Shown here in pieces: positions 15,298 to 23,012 of a stretch of DNA of 30,421 bases. Source of the DNA: JBDHAC01 sp039589195 (GTDB lineage Bacteria > Gemmatimonadota > Gemmatimonadetes > Palauibacterales > Palauibacteraceae); contig JBDHHV010000033.1 of the NCBI GenBank assembly GCA_039589195.1, positions 1 through 30,421 of the forward strand, given 5' to 3'. The translations under genes and the position numbers were made by a program. Positions within the stretch are counted from its first letter, which is position 1; each line of letters opens with the position of its first letter. The notes under the pieces are model-generated. The model was not told where the DNA came from, did no database searches, and was given only the letters and a program-made list of their open reading frames with translations.

Positions 15298-16827
15298 TCA
15301 TGCCAAATGTACGTGTCGAGCGTCCTCGGGGTTCACGGTGGTCGGCTCGGCAGCGTCGCCGTCGCTCGATTCGGGTACGGCGCCGACACCTGGTTCCGCA
15401 GCGTCGCCAGCACCTTCGCGGATTCGCGCGACGATGCCCTGGAGCAGGCGGTCGAAGACGAATTGGTGGACCGGATATAGAGCGTACCAGTAAAGCAGGC
15501 CGAACAGCCCACGTGGATCGAAGAGCGCGGTTTGACGGATCTCCGTCGATGACTCACCCCGTTCGACCTCGAATTGGAGCCATGCGCGGCCCGGCAGCTT
15601 CATCTCCGCGGCCAGCCGCAGCAACCGGTCGGGCTCAACGGCCTCTACCCTCCAGAAGTCGAGCGTATCACCGGGCCGAAGGTGCTCGGGATCGCGCCGT
15701 CCGCGCCTCGATCCGACTCCGCCCACCAGTAGGTCCAGGAACCCACGCATCCGCCACAGAGCGCTCGAACCATACCAGCCGACTTCGCCGCCGAGCCGGC
15801 GAATCGGTGCGAAGGCCTGACTGGCATCCGCGGACACGGTGCGGACCCGTGAGTCCACGAGCCGCGACCCCAGCTTCTCGCCCCACCAGCCGGTGTCGCC
15901 GCCCGATGAGAGCGCATCCGACCAGCGCGTGCACGCGAACTCACGGTCCTCGTTCACCAGAGCGCGCGCGATCGCGTTCCGGATTCCACGCGGCCGAACG
16001 CTGAATCGCTCGAGTGCGGAGGGATCCTCGACGACCGTCGGGTTCCGCACTCCGTCGATCAACTTACGCCCGATGCGCGCGTACACCGGGGTCACGAGAC
16101 CCAGCCACAGGCTCGACAGGTAGGGTGTAAGGACCGGCACGGGGATCGTGAAGCGGCGCAACCCTCGTTGGTGAGCGTACTCGCGCATGATGTCGCCGTA
16201 CGAGACCTGGTCGGCGCCGCCGACCTCGTACACGCGGCTCTCGGCCGGACCGCCCAGGCTGGCCACCAGGTACGCGATGAGGTCCTCGATCGCGAGCGGC
16301 TGCGCCCTGACTTTCACCCAGCGGGGCGTGACCATGAGTGGGAGCTTCTCGACCAGGGCCCGCACCAGCTCGAAGGAAAGACTCCCCGATCCGATGATGA
16401 TCGAGGCCCGAAGTTCCAGCGTGGGGACGCCTCCCGCGCGCAGGATCTCACCGACCTCCTGACGACTCCTAAGGTGTGGCGAGAGATCGGAGCCTGCGCC
16501 GAGCCCCCCCAGGTAGATGATGCGTTCGACGCCGGCTCGCCGAGCCGCCTCCGCGAAGTTTCTGGCGCCCTGGCGGTCCCGCTCCTCGAAGTCACCCTGC
16601 GAGCCCATCGAGTGGATCAGGTAGTACGCGGCGTCGATGTCTTCGAAAGCGGCTTCCAGGGAATCGGCGTCCAGCACGTCGCCTCGAACCACTTCGGTGC
16701 GCGCCGCGATCGCGCGCGCGTACGATGGCTCACGGGCGAGGCACCGGACCTCGCAGCCCTCCGCCTCGAGCGCTTCGAGCAACCGGCCGCCTACGTACCC
16801 TGTAGCGCCCGTCAGCAGGATCTTCAT
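15298..16827 (-). CDS. SDR-type NAD(P)-binding protein fused to DUF2867
   Basis: This 509-residue protein starts with an atypical short-chain dehydrogenase Rossmann domain: the dinucleotide loop is GATGYVGG (residues 7-14), and the family features YLIHSMG and IIYLGGLGAG are present. The classical YxxxK catalytic pair is not evident. A C-terminal DUF2867 domain (about residues 340-480) contains GDTLDFWRVEAVEPDRLL and the aromatic LYWYALYPVHQFVFD. This two-domain architecture recurs beside photolyase and LitR/CarH genes in many bacteria. It lies downstream of the fasciclin gene, 124 bases away with a hairpin between, so it may be read through from the light-regulated promoter. AGGA precedes the ATG. 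The reaction is unknown. Confidence 0.88.
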   Translation of the reverse strand: MKILLTGATGYVGGRLLEALEAEGCEVRCLAREPSYARAIAARTEVVRGDVLDADSLEAAFEDIDAAYYLIHSMGSQGDFEERDRQGARNFAEAARRAGVERIIYLGGLGAGSDLSPHLRSRQEVGEILRAGGVPTLELRASIIIGSGSLSFELVRALVEKLPLMVTPRWVKVRAQPLAIEDLIAYLVASLGGPAESRVYEVGGADQVSYGDIMREYAHQRGLRRFTIPVPVLTPYLSSLWLGLVTPVYARIGRKLIDGVRNPTVVEDPSALERFSVRPRGIRNAIARALVNEDREFACTRWSDALSSGGDTGWWGEKLGSRLVDSRVRTVSADASQAFAPIRRLGGEVGWYGSSALWRMRGFLDLLVGGVGSRRGRRDPEHLRPGDTLDFWRVEAVEPDRLLRLAAEMKLPGRAWLQFEVERGESSTEIRQTALFDPRGLFGLLYWYALYPVHQFVFDRLLQGIVARIREGAGDAAEPGVGAVPESSDGDAAEPTTVNPEDARHVHLA

Positions 16828-16877
16828 GCGCTCATCCTAAGGGACTCGTTGTTGATGAAGCGAATCCGGCAGAAGAG

Positions 16878-16911
16878 GCAGCCCGGCGCCATCGTGGTGG
16901 CACCGGGCTGC
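16878..16911 (-). terminator. strong hairpin after the fasciclin gene
   Basis: GCAGCCCGG (16878-16886) pairs with CCGGGCTGC (16903-16911), and inside it GCCA pairs with TGGC. On the minus strand it follows the fasciclin stop by about 40 bases and is trailed by a pyrimidine stretch (CTCTTCT) rather than a clean T-run. It could be a full or partial terminator between the fasciclin and SDR genes. A second, imperfect hairpin (16924-16952) sits right at the fasciclin stop. Confidence 0.5.
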
Positions 16912-16951
16912 GCGGAGGTTTTGACCGTACGGGAGGAGTCCCTCCGTGCGG

Positions 16952-17461
16952 TTACTCGCTCGCAGGCAGGATCACCTTGTCGATGACGTGGATCACGCCG
17001 TTCGAGGCCATGATGTCGGCCGCGACTACCTTCGCGCCGTCGATCATCACGCTGCCGTCCTTCACCTCGATCGTCACGCTCTGACCCTGAACGGTCGGGG
17101 CGGAATCGAGCTCGACGACGTCGGAGCTGGTCACGCTGCCACCCACTACGTGGTACGTGAGGATCGCGATCAGCTTGTCCTTGTTCTCGGGCTTGAGAAG
17201 CGTCTCGACCGTGCCCTCGGGCAGAGCGGCGAACGCCTCATCCGTGGGCGCGAACACGGTGAACGGGCCATCGCCCTTCAACGTCTCGACGAGCCCGGCC
17301 GCCTGCACGGCCGCCACGAGAGTCTGAAACGACCCCGCCGCGACGGCGGTGTCCACGATGTCCTTGGAGGGCTTCTCATAGTCCTGTCCATGCTGAGCGG
17401 CCAGGGGAGCGGCGGCGAACAGAGCGAGAGCCGTGAGCGCCATGAGTCGGGTGCGTCGCAT
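16952..17461 (-). CDS. secreted fasciclin (FAS1) domain protein
   Basis: From the ATG at 17461, preceded by GAGGAGG, the protein has 169 residues: a clear signal peptide (MRRTRLMALTALALFAAAPL, cut after AAQ) and one FAS1 domain. The domain's H1 and H2 boxes are visible as FTVFAPTDEAFAALP and GVIHVIDKVILP. FAS1 proteins are secreted adhesion or ligand-binding modules. Small single-domain versions are frequent near carotenoid and photolyase genes. The gene is divergent from the CarH-like regulator. Its promoter is covered by repeats that probably form that regulator's operator, so light-dependent expression is expected. The open frame extends to 17614 but crosses the promoter, so the longer start is rejected. 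Confidence 0.92.
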   Translation of the reverse strand: MRRTRLMALTALALFAAAPLAAQHGQDYEKPSKDIVDTAVAAGSFQTLVAAVQAAGLVETLKGDGPFTVFAPTDEAFAALPEGTVETLLKPENKDKLIAILTYHVVGGSVTSSDVVELDSAPTVQGQSVTIEVKDGSVMIDGAKVVAADIMASNGVIHVIDKVILPASE

Positions 17462-17521
17462 TGTACTGCCTCCTCTAGGAGTGGTGAAATCGGGGGAGAA
17501 GCCACTTGCCTCCCTCCGCAT

Positions 17522-17581
17522 TGTCCAGTGTATGTCCAGCATGCTAACAGGTTGTCCAGCTAAGGTCAAGGCTCCGTCCAT
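17522..17581. promoter_or_regulatory. repeated TGTCCAG boxes, candidate CarH/LitR operator
   Basis: TGTCCAG occurs three times in the same orientation at 17522-17528, 17533-17539 and 17553-17559. A weaker copy, CGTCCAT, is at 17575-17581. Steps are 11, 20 and 22 bases, all close to whole helical turns. They overlap the core promoter of the fasciclin gene: one copy is in the spacer and one is at the expected transcription start. CarH tetramers are known to contact direct repeats of about 11 bases, so this layout fits the regulator encoded next door. The box sequence itself was found by eye. Confidence 0.6.
17541..17569 (-). promoter_or_regulatory. sigma-70-type promoter of the fasciclin gene
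   Basis: On the minus strand TTGACC (complement of 17564-17569) and TAGCAT (complement of 17541-17546) are separated by exactly 17 bases. Transcription would start near 17534, leaving a leader of about 73 bases. The repeated boxes overlap it, as expected for a repressible promoter. Confidence 0.65.
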
Positions 17582-17590
17582 AATAGAAGG

Positions 17591-17619
17591 TTGACGCCTG
17601 TTGGACGTTCGCATACCCT
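17591..17619 (+). promoter_or_regulatory. candidate promoter of the carH-photolyase operon
   Basis: TTGACG (17591-17596) is followed after 17 bases by TACCCT, a weak -10. A better -10 shape, TAGAAT (17627-17632), lacks a well-spaced -35. An inverted copy of the box core (TTGGAC, 17601-17606) lies between the two elements, so the regulator may also control its own operon. Confidence 0.4.
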
Positions 17620-17687
17620 ATCAGTGTAGAATGAGGAGCGGCGGACACGCGGACGCACACGGAAAACGGGACGGGAGCGGATCTCAG

Positions 17688-18785
17688 ATGGACGCAAACG
17701 GAGTCGGAGAACCGGCGGGGGTCGCGGAGCCGGTGGGTGAATCGGATTCGAAGAGGCACCCGATCCAGGTCGTGTCGCTGCGGACGGGTCTGAGTAAGGA
17801 TGTCCTGCGCGCGTGGGAACGCCGGTACCAGGTCGTCGAGCCTGCGCGGACGGACACGGGCCGGCGTCTGTACTCCGACCGGGACATCGATTACCTGCGG
17901 CTGCTCAGGAAGGCCAGGGGTGCCGGACGGTCGCTCAAGCAAATGGCGGCACTGTCGATGGCAGACCTGGCCAAACTGGTGGAGGAGGACGACGCTGCCC
18001 GCGAGCTTCAGCAGGCGGAGTCGGCCGACGCGGCAGTTATGTCGAGACCGGGCCTTCATGTGGAGGGCGCGGACGAAACGGCATCGGACCTGATCACAGA
18101 ATGTCTGGCCGCCGTCGAGACGCTGGACCACGAAGCGGTGCACGAGACTCTGAGCCGCGCCGTCGTGATTCTACCGCCCTCCGTGCTCGCCGAGCGGATG
18201 ATCGCTCCCCTGATGCAGCGCATCGGGCAGTTGTGGTGGGAGCAACGCTTGAACCCTCGGCACGAGCACCTGGCATCCACGGCGGTCCAGGCGATTCTCG
18301 ACCAGGTCATCGGGACGCTGGTACCCCACGGGAGCGGTCGACCCCACCTTGTCAGTGCGACTCCCAACGGACAGCGGCACGAGATCGGCGCCATGCTGGT
18401 TGCAGTGACTGCCGCCGCCGCCGGTTGGCGCGTCACCTACCTCGGGGCCGACCTCCCGGTCCAGGAAATCGCCGCCGCCGCTGTCGCGCTCGAGGTGCAG
18501 GCGGTGGCGATGAGTCTGGTTCACCCGGAGGATGACCCGGAGCTTCCAGTTGCGATTCGGCAACTGCGTCAGTTGCTGGTGCCTGACACCCGGCTGTTCG
18601 CTGGCGGGCGCGCGGCTTTCGCATATCAGGACGCCCTGGAGGATGCGGGCGCAGAGGTGTTCACCGAATTGGCTGGATTACGCCAGAGACTCCTCGAGTT
18701 GCGCGGGGCAATCGAGAACGGGAGCGGAGGGAACGAAAGCGGGACCGGCGCACCGGTCGGCGACCGGGGGACTCAGACGGCATGA
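17688..18785 (+). CDS. carH: CarH/LitR-type B12-dependent light-sensing MerR repressor
   Basis: From the ATG at 17688 the protein has 365 residues; an open frame begins earlier, at TTG 17601, and residue numbers here use that longer frame. A MerR helix-turn-helix (about 54-125) contains VVSLRTGLSKDVLRAWERRY. A helical bundle follows with the CarH light-sensing motif W-x9-E-H (W212, E222, H223). The cobalamin-binding Rossmann domain carries H260 in the HxxG loop (RHEIG), the expected lower axial ligand, and GWRVTYLGADLP. In this family adenosylcobalamin holds a DNA-binding tetramer in the dark, and green-to-UV light breaks it apart and releases DNA. All diagnostic residues are present. Its stop overlaps the photolyase start (ATGA), so sensor and repair enzyme are co-translated. 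Confidence 0.9.
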   Translation: MDANGVGEPAGVAEPVGESDSKRHPIQVVSLRTGLSKDVLRAWERRYQVVEPARTDTGRRLYSDRDIDYLRLLRKARGAGRSLKQMAALSMADLAKLVEEDDAARELQQAESADAAVMSRPGLHVEGADETASDLITECLAAVETLDHEAVHETLSRAVVILPPSVLAERMIAPLMQRIGQLWWEQRLNPRHEHLASTAVQAILDQVIGTLVPHGSGRPHLVSATPNGQRHEIGAMLVAVTAAAAGWRVTYLGADLPVQEIAAAAVALEVQAVAMSLVHPEDDPELPVAIRQLRQLLVPDTRLFAGGRAAFAYQDALEDAGAEVFTELAGLRQRLLELRGAIENGSGGNESGTGAPVGDRGTQTA

Positions 18786-20272
18786 GGCTCAGCCCGCGCC
18801 CCGTGCCGGAACTCCGACTGCGGCCCCTCAACACCGGCGGGGTGCAGACGGACGGCGACTACGTGCTTTACTGGATGGTCGCGGCCCGCCGGACCGGCTG
18901 GAATTACGCGCTCCAGCGTGCTGCGGCCTGGTCGCGCGAGCTTGCCAAGCCGCTTCTCGTCTTCGAGCCGCTCAGGTGCGGTTACGAGTGGGCCAGCGAC
19001 CGGCACCATCGCTTCGTGCTGGATGGCATGCTGGACAACGCCGCTCACTGCGAGGCGGCGGATGTCTCCTACTTTCCCTACGTGGAGGCTGAGGCCGGGG
19101 CGGGGAAGGGTCTGCTGGAGGCTCTCGCGGCACGTGCGTGCGTCGTGGTGACGGACGAGTATCCCTGCTTCTTCATCCCGCTCATGCTGGAGGCGGCGGG
19201 GCGTCGCCTCGAGGTGCGACTCGAGGCGGTCGATTCGAATGGACTGCTGCCGCTTCACGGCACGGAGCGAGTCTTCGCCACGGCCTATTCGTTCCGACGC
19301 TTCCTCCAACGCACCCTGCCCATCCACCTCGGGGAGTCGCCTATCTCGACGCCCCTGGATGCTGCACACCGGGGCAACCGGGCTCGGGTCCCGCAGGACG
19401 TGGTGAACCGCTGGCCGTCGGCCGCGGCGGGCCTGCTCGCCGATGAGGCAGGTGCGCTCGCGGCGCTCCCGATCGACCATTCCGTGGGGCCGGTGGACCA
19501 GCAAGGCGGGCCAAAGGCGGGATCTGCGGCATTGAGCGCGTTCCTGAGCCGGCGGCTCACCGAGTACCCACAGACACGAAACCACCCCGACGAAGAGGGA
19601 CCGAGCGGACTCTCCCCCTATCTTCACTTCGGCCACGTCTCGCCGCACCAGATCCTGGAGGCCATCGCGACGCGAGAGAGTTGGACGCCGGACCTCGTCG
19701 GTCGAGCAACGGGAAAGCGTCAGGGTTGGTGGCGGCTGAGCGACAGCGCCGAGGCCTTTCTCGACCAGGTCGTCACCTGGCGTGAGCTGGGCTTGAACAT
19801 GTGCGCGCACCGGGATGACTACCGCGAATACGAATCGCTCCCGGATTGGGCTCGGACGACCTTGCGCGAGCATGCTCATGATCCGCGACCCTACTCGTAT
19901 TGCCGCGCGACACTCGAGGAGGCCTCGACGCATGATCCGGTGTGGAACGCCGCACAAACCCAGCTGCGTCGCGAGGGGCGCATTCACAACTACCTGCGGA
20001 TGTTGTGGGGAAAGAAGATCCTCGAGTGGAGCCCCTCTCCGCAGATGGCGCTACAGGCGATGATCGGGCTGAACGACAAGTATGCGTTGGACGGACGCGA
20101 CCCGAACTCCTATAGCGGGATCTTCTGGGTTCTGGGTCGATACGACCGGCCCTGGGGTCCAGAGCGCCCGATCTTCGGAAAGGTTCGTTATATGAGCTCT
20201 GAGAATACCGTCCGAAAGCTGCGCGTGCGCGAGTATCTGGCCAGCTACGCGAACGAGCTCACGCCCGTATGA
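18782..20272 (+). CDS. phr: class II deoxyribodipyrimidine (CPD) photolyase
   Basis: This 496-residue flavoprotein uses light to split cyclobutane pyrimidine dimers. Class II features are WNYALQRAAAW near the N terminus (about residues 40-50), LSPYLHFGHVSP (277-288), THDPVWNAAQTQLRREGR (383-400), HNYLRMLWGKKILEW (402-416), and the FAD-binding DGRDPNSYSGIFWVLGRYD (437-455) with RPIFGKVRYM. Length is normal for the class. It overlaps the CarH-like gene upstream and the DUF523-DUF1722 gene downstream by four bases each, giving a tightly coupled three-gene operon. Placing a photolyase directly behind its light sensor makes light-induced repair the obvious reading. It could in principle prefer a different lesion, but nothing in the sequence suggests it. 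Confidence 0.95.
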   Translation: MRLSPRPVPELRLRPLNTGGVQTDGDYVLYWMVAARRTGWNYALQRAAAWSRELAKPLLVFEPLRCGYEWASDRHHRFVLDGMLDNAAHCEAADVSYFPYVEAEAGAGKGLLEALAARACVVVTDEYPCFFIPLMLEAAGRRLEVRLEAVDSNGLLPLHGTERVFATAYSFRRFLQRTLPIHLGESPISTPLDAAHRGNRARVPQDVVNRWPSAAAGLLADEAGALAALPIDHSVGPVDQQGGPKAGSAALSAFLSRRLTEYPQTRNHPDEEGPSGLSPYLHFGHVSPHQILEAIATRESWTPDLVGRATGKRQGWWRLSDSAEAFLDQVVTWRELGLNMCAHRDDYREYESLPDWARTTLREHAHDPRPYSYCRATLEEASTHDPVWNAAQTQLRREGRIHNYLRMLWGKKILEWSPSPQMALQAMIGLNDKYALDGRDPNSYSGIFWVLGRYDRPWGPERPIFGKVRYMSSENTVRKLRVREYLASYANELTPV

Positions 20273-21309
20273 GCGCGCCGGGCCGGAGTGCCCCCGGGCC
20301 CTCGTCGGACGGCGATTTCGTCCGTCCCGGCGTCGTGATCAGCGAGTGTCTCGAGTTCGAGCCAGTCCGTTACAACGGCGTTAAGATCCCGTTCGATCTC
20401 GTGCGCGAATTGGATCCGCACGTATCGTTTCGGCCGATTTGCCCGGAAGTGCAGATCGGGCTCGGCGTCCCGCGGGATCCCATTCGATTGGTGCGTCTGG
20501 AGGGAGCTCGCGCTGGTGCGGACCAGCCGCTCTCGGCACAGCTGATCCAGCCATCCACCGGGCTCGACGTGACGCGTGACATGGCCGACTTCAGCGATCG
20601 CTTTCTCGGGGGGATCGATGGCGTCGAGGGCTTTGTTCTGAAGAGCCGCTCACCCTCGTGTGGCCTCGGTGGCGTCAAGGTATTCGCGGCTGCGGAAGGT
20701 AAGTCGCCGGTCGCACACCGGGCCGGGCTCTTCGCTACGGAGGTCCTCGCCAGGTTCCCGTGGGCCGCGATCGAAGAGGAGGGTCGCCTCCTGAATTACC
20801 GCCTGCGGCATCACTTCCTCACCAAGCTGTTCGCGCTCGCACGGCTGCGAGAGGTGGAGGCGGGCGGACGAATGCGTGACCTGGTCGCGTTCCAGGCGCG
20901 CCACAAGCTCCTGCTGATGGCACACCATCAGACCCGCATGCGAGCCCTGGGTCGCCTCACCGCGAACGCGGACGCGAAGCCGTTCCCCGAAGTCTTGCGC
21001 GAGTACCGAATTCTGTTTGGCGCCGCGCTTGCCAATCCGGCTCGCGTTCCTTCCGTCGTAAACGTGTTGGAGCATGCCTACGGGTACGTGTCAAAGCAGA
21101 TCGGTGCACCCGAAAAGCGATTGTACAGGCGTGAGTTAGATCGATACAGGTCAAGTCGAATCCCGCTGGGCGGCGTGACGGCCCTGGTATATTCCTGGGC
21201 TGTGAGGTTCGAGGTGGACTACCTGCTGGGGCAGGCGTTCTTCGAGCCATACCCGGAAGCGCTCATGAACGTCAGCGATTCCGGGAAGGGACGCGCACGA
21301 GCGAGGTAG
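20269..21309 (+). CDS. rudS: DUF523-DUF1722 protein, probable iron-sulfur desulfidase (TudS/RudS type)
   Basis: This 346-residue protein has an N-terminal DUF523/TudS domain (about residues 20-165). Its three cluster cysteines are visible: C27 (SECLEFEPVRYNG), C58 in CPE with the catalytic-type E60, and C131 (SPSCG). The TudS family holds a [4Fe-4S] cluster and removes sulfur from thiouracil. The C-terminal DUF1722/YbgA domain (about 200-325) includes FQARHKLLLMAHHQ. The two-domain RudS proteins have been reported to convert 4-thiouridine in tRNA back to uridine. 4-Thiouridine is the main near-UV chromophore of bacterial tRNA, so pairing with a light sensor and photolyase makes sense. In E. 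coli ybgA also adjoins phrB. Domains are certain; the tRNA substrate is inferred. Confidence 0.9.
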   Translation: MSAPGRSAPGPSSDGDFVRPGVVISECLEFEPVRYNGVKIPFDLVRELDPHVSFRPICPEVQIGLGVPRDPIRLVRLEGARAGADQPLSAQLIQPSTGLDVTRDMADFSDRFLGGIDGVEGFVLKSRSPSCGLGGVKVFAAAEGKSPVAHRAGLFATEVLARFPWAAIEEEGRLLNYRLRHHFLTKLFALARLREVEAGGRMRDLVAFQARHKLLLMAHHQTRMRALGRLTANADAKPFPEVLREYRILFGAALANPARVPSVVNVLEHAYGYVSKQIGAPEKRLYRRELDRYRSSRIPLGGVTALVYSWAVRFEVDYLLGQAFFEPYPEALMNVSDSGKGRARAR

Positions 21310-21369
21310 CCGGGCGCCCTGAGCTCCCGATTGCGGTTCTGTCCGGCGGTGGCAACGAGGGCCAAGAGC

Positions 21370-21404
21370 GAAGGCGCCCGCAGCACACTGCCGGGGGCGC
21401 CTTC
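21370..21404. terminator. two-way terminator between convergent genes
   Basis: GAAGGCGCCC (21370-21379) pairs perfectly with GGGCGCCTTC (21395-21404), and inside it CAG pairs with CTG around CACA. It lies in the 140-base gap between the converging rudS-like and DUF1579 genes. There is no T-run, which is common for GC-rich genomes. Nothing else is seen in the gap. Confidence 0.6.
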
Positions 21405-21449
21405 ACGGACAACACGAGCCGGCCACGTGCGTCGGCTCCGTCGAGGAGA

Positions 21450-22043
21450 CTACATCTTCGGCTTGTAGTGGAACTCCATCGTCTTCCTGTTCTCACCGCC
21501 ACGCTCTTCCCAGGCCTCGATCACCATCCCGTCACCCTCGAACCTGAGGGTGCTCCAGGTGGGGATCGTCTCGCGGGTCAACGGATCGAGCATCTCTCCC
21601 TTCGAGACGAACTCGCCCGCCTCGTTGAACATGCCGGTGTAGCGGTACAACATGGTCGACATATTGTCCGCCCACGTGGCCTCGTACTCCCCGCTGACGT
21701 TGTTGTACCCGGTGAGACCGTAGCCTTTGAACTCCTGGCCCATGAACTCCCCGGTCACCTCCTCGGCGAGGAACCGACCGCCGAAGATCATCTCGCTCTT
21801 GGAGGTGGCCGTGCTGATCATCGGCTCGGCCGCCGGGTCCATCCACATCTTCACGGTCAGCTCCCAGGTGCCCGCCATCTTTTCGAGCGCCTTGTGGTGG
21901 TCGGTGACCATGCCGGCCTTTTCGTACGCCGCCATCATCTCCGCCATTGCCGGAGAGGCGTACTCCTGCTCCTCCTGGGCGACGAGCGGGGCGCCGGCCC
22001 AGCCAAGGAGAACGACGAAGGGGAGAATCCTGCGCGGGTTCAT
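21450..22043 (-). CDS. secreted DUF1579-family protein
   Basis: From the ATG at 22043 (GGAG seven bases upstream) the protein has 197 residues with a signal peptide (MNPRRILPFVVLLGWAGAPL, cut after VAQ). The body matches DUF1579: HHKALEKMAGTWELTVKMW, an ATSKSEMIFGGRFL strand and GYNNVSGEYEATWADNMSTM. The family is a lipocalin-like beta-barrel of about 160 residues, secreted or periplasmic, with no known reaction. It is a single-gene unit: the gene downstream is convergent and the one upstream is divergent. The 158 bases upstream (22044-22201) hold the divergent promoters but no element I can name with confidence. Confidence 0.85.
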   Translation of the reverse strand: MNPRRILPFVVLLGWAGAPLVAQEEQEYASPAMAEMMAAYEKAGMVTDHHKALEKMAGTWELTVKMWMDPAAEPMISTATSKSEMIFGGRFLAEEVTGEFMGQEFKGYGLTGYNNVSGEYEATWADNMSTMLYRYTGMFNEAGEFVSKGEMLDPLTRETIPTWSTLRFEGDGMVIEAWEERGGENRKTMEFHYKPKM

Positions 22044-22201
22044 CGAAACACTCCATTTCCCGAACGTGAAAACTGAGGGGTGGACAAGAAACAAACCTAA
22101 AGGCTCCGGGCGAGCGGTCCAAGAGCCTCCCACCAGCGGTGCCGGCGCGTTCCTCCGGCCCAGTCGGTTGTGCGCGGGCGGGCTCGGCGTAGCTTTGCAG
22201 C

Positions 22202-22501
22202 ATGGACGTCCCCGGAAACAAGTGCGTGCGGTGTGGGCGGATCACGCGCCCGAGCCAGTCAGCGGCGCTCCCGATATGCGGAACCTGCGCGGCCGAGCTC
22301 AAGATCGCTCGCGAGCAGACGCGCTCATGCCCGATCGACGGAAGCACGCTCTCGAAGGAGATCGTGTTGAACGTCGTCATCGACCACTGTCCGCGCTGCG
22401 GAGGCATCTGGCTGGACGCCGGCGAGCTCCGGCTCCTCGTCGAGGGAAGGGGATTCCAGGGCTTCCTCGACGGGTTCACGGACAACCTGGATGTCTCCTG
22501 A
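22202..22501 (+). CDS. small zinc-ribbon protein (zf-TFIIB type)
   Basis: This 99-residue protein has three cysteine clusters: C8/C11 (KCVRCG), C26/C29 (ICGTC) and a zf-TFIIB knuckle formed by C43 (CPIDGSTL) with C63/C66 (HCPRCGGIWLDAGEL). The final motif is the hallmark of small bacterial zf-TFIIB proteins. The first two CxxC pairs form a second ribbon. It likely binds two zinc ions and contacts nucleic acid or protein, but no function is established. No ribosome-binding site is clear before the ATG. The next gene may start inside its last codons, so three genes to 23758 probably form one operon. Confidence 0.85.
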   Translation: MDVPGNKCVRCGRITRPSQSAALPICGTCAAELKIAREQTRSCPIDGSTLSKEIVLNVVIDHCPRCGGIWLDAGELRLLVEGRGFQGFLDGFTDNLDVS

Positions 22502-23012
22502 CGCGGTCACGCCAGGTCAGCCCCCTGTTCCTCCACTCATGACCACGTTCGCCGTCGTCACCGCCGAGGACGCGGCACGCGTCATCGAGCACTTCAACGC
22601 GTTCCACGATGGGTTCATCCACGAGGTCTCGCTCCGCTCCAGAGACCGGTTCTCAAGCGAAGGCCCCGATCCATGGGACGTGGGGCACAACGTCACGGGC
22701 GCCTTCGACGCGGTGATCGACTTCGCCCATTACAACTACGGGGGACGAATCCAACCGCTCGACCGAATCGTCCAGGTCCGGTTCGTGGAGGTGGCCGACT
22801 TCCGGTTGGATCTGCGCGGCGTGAAGCCCGAAGACTGGCCGATCCAGTACGTGGCGATCGAGGCAGCGACTCGGGCCCGACCTTCGGGAGGCGAGGAGGC
22901 TTGCCTCCGGCTCCACGTCACCTGGAGCCATTTTGACGGAGACGCCTGGGGAAGCCGCTCTGCGGAGCTGTTCACGTTTCGCGAGGCGGAGTTCCGGGAG
23001 CTCGACGCGTGA
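22491..23012 (+). CDS. soluble protein of unknown function
   Basis: The ATG at 22491 overlaps the zinc-ribbon gene by 11 bases and gives 173 residues; a second ATG at 22539 gives 157 and removes a Pro-rich leader that looks less conserved. Neither has a good ribosome-binding site. There is no signal peptide or membrane segment. Recognisable features are HFNAFHDGFIHEVSLRS near the start, FDAVIDFAHYNYGG in the middle and LRLHVTWSHFDGDAW near the end. I do not recognise the family; the pattern suggests a compact alpha/beta fold. Its stop overlaps the next start (GTGA), so both are co-translated. Confidence 0.75.
   Translation: MSPDAVTPGQPPVPPLMTTFAVVTAEDAARVIEHFNAFHDGFIHEVSLRSRDRFSSEGPDPWDVGHNVTGAFDAVIDFAHYNYGGRIQPLDRIVQVRFVEVADFRLDLRGVKPEDWPIQYVAIEAATRARPSGGEEACLRLHVTWSHFDGDAWGSRSAELFTFREAEFRELDA

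Noticed and set aside
17522..17581. TGTCCAG repeats as a small CRISPR array or tandem repeat
   Set aside because: The repeats are only seven bases, with unequal short gaps and no spacers of CRISPR length; an operator fits better.
17462..17614. Longer N terminus for the fasciclin protein
   Set aside because: It would translate through the -10/-35 promoter and the repeat boxes, while a strong ribosome-binding site and signal peptide begin at 17461.
18773..19987. 404-residue open frame antisense to the photolyase
   Set aside because: The plus strand has diagnostic photolyase motifs throughout; the antisense product has no recognisable feature.
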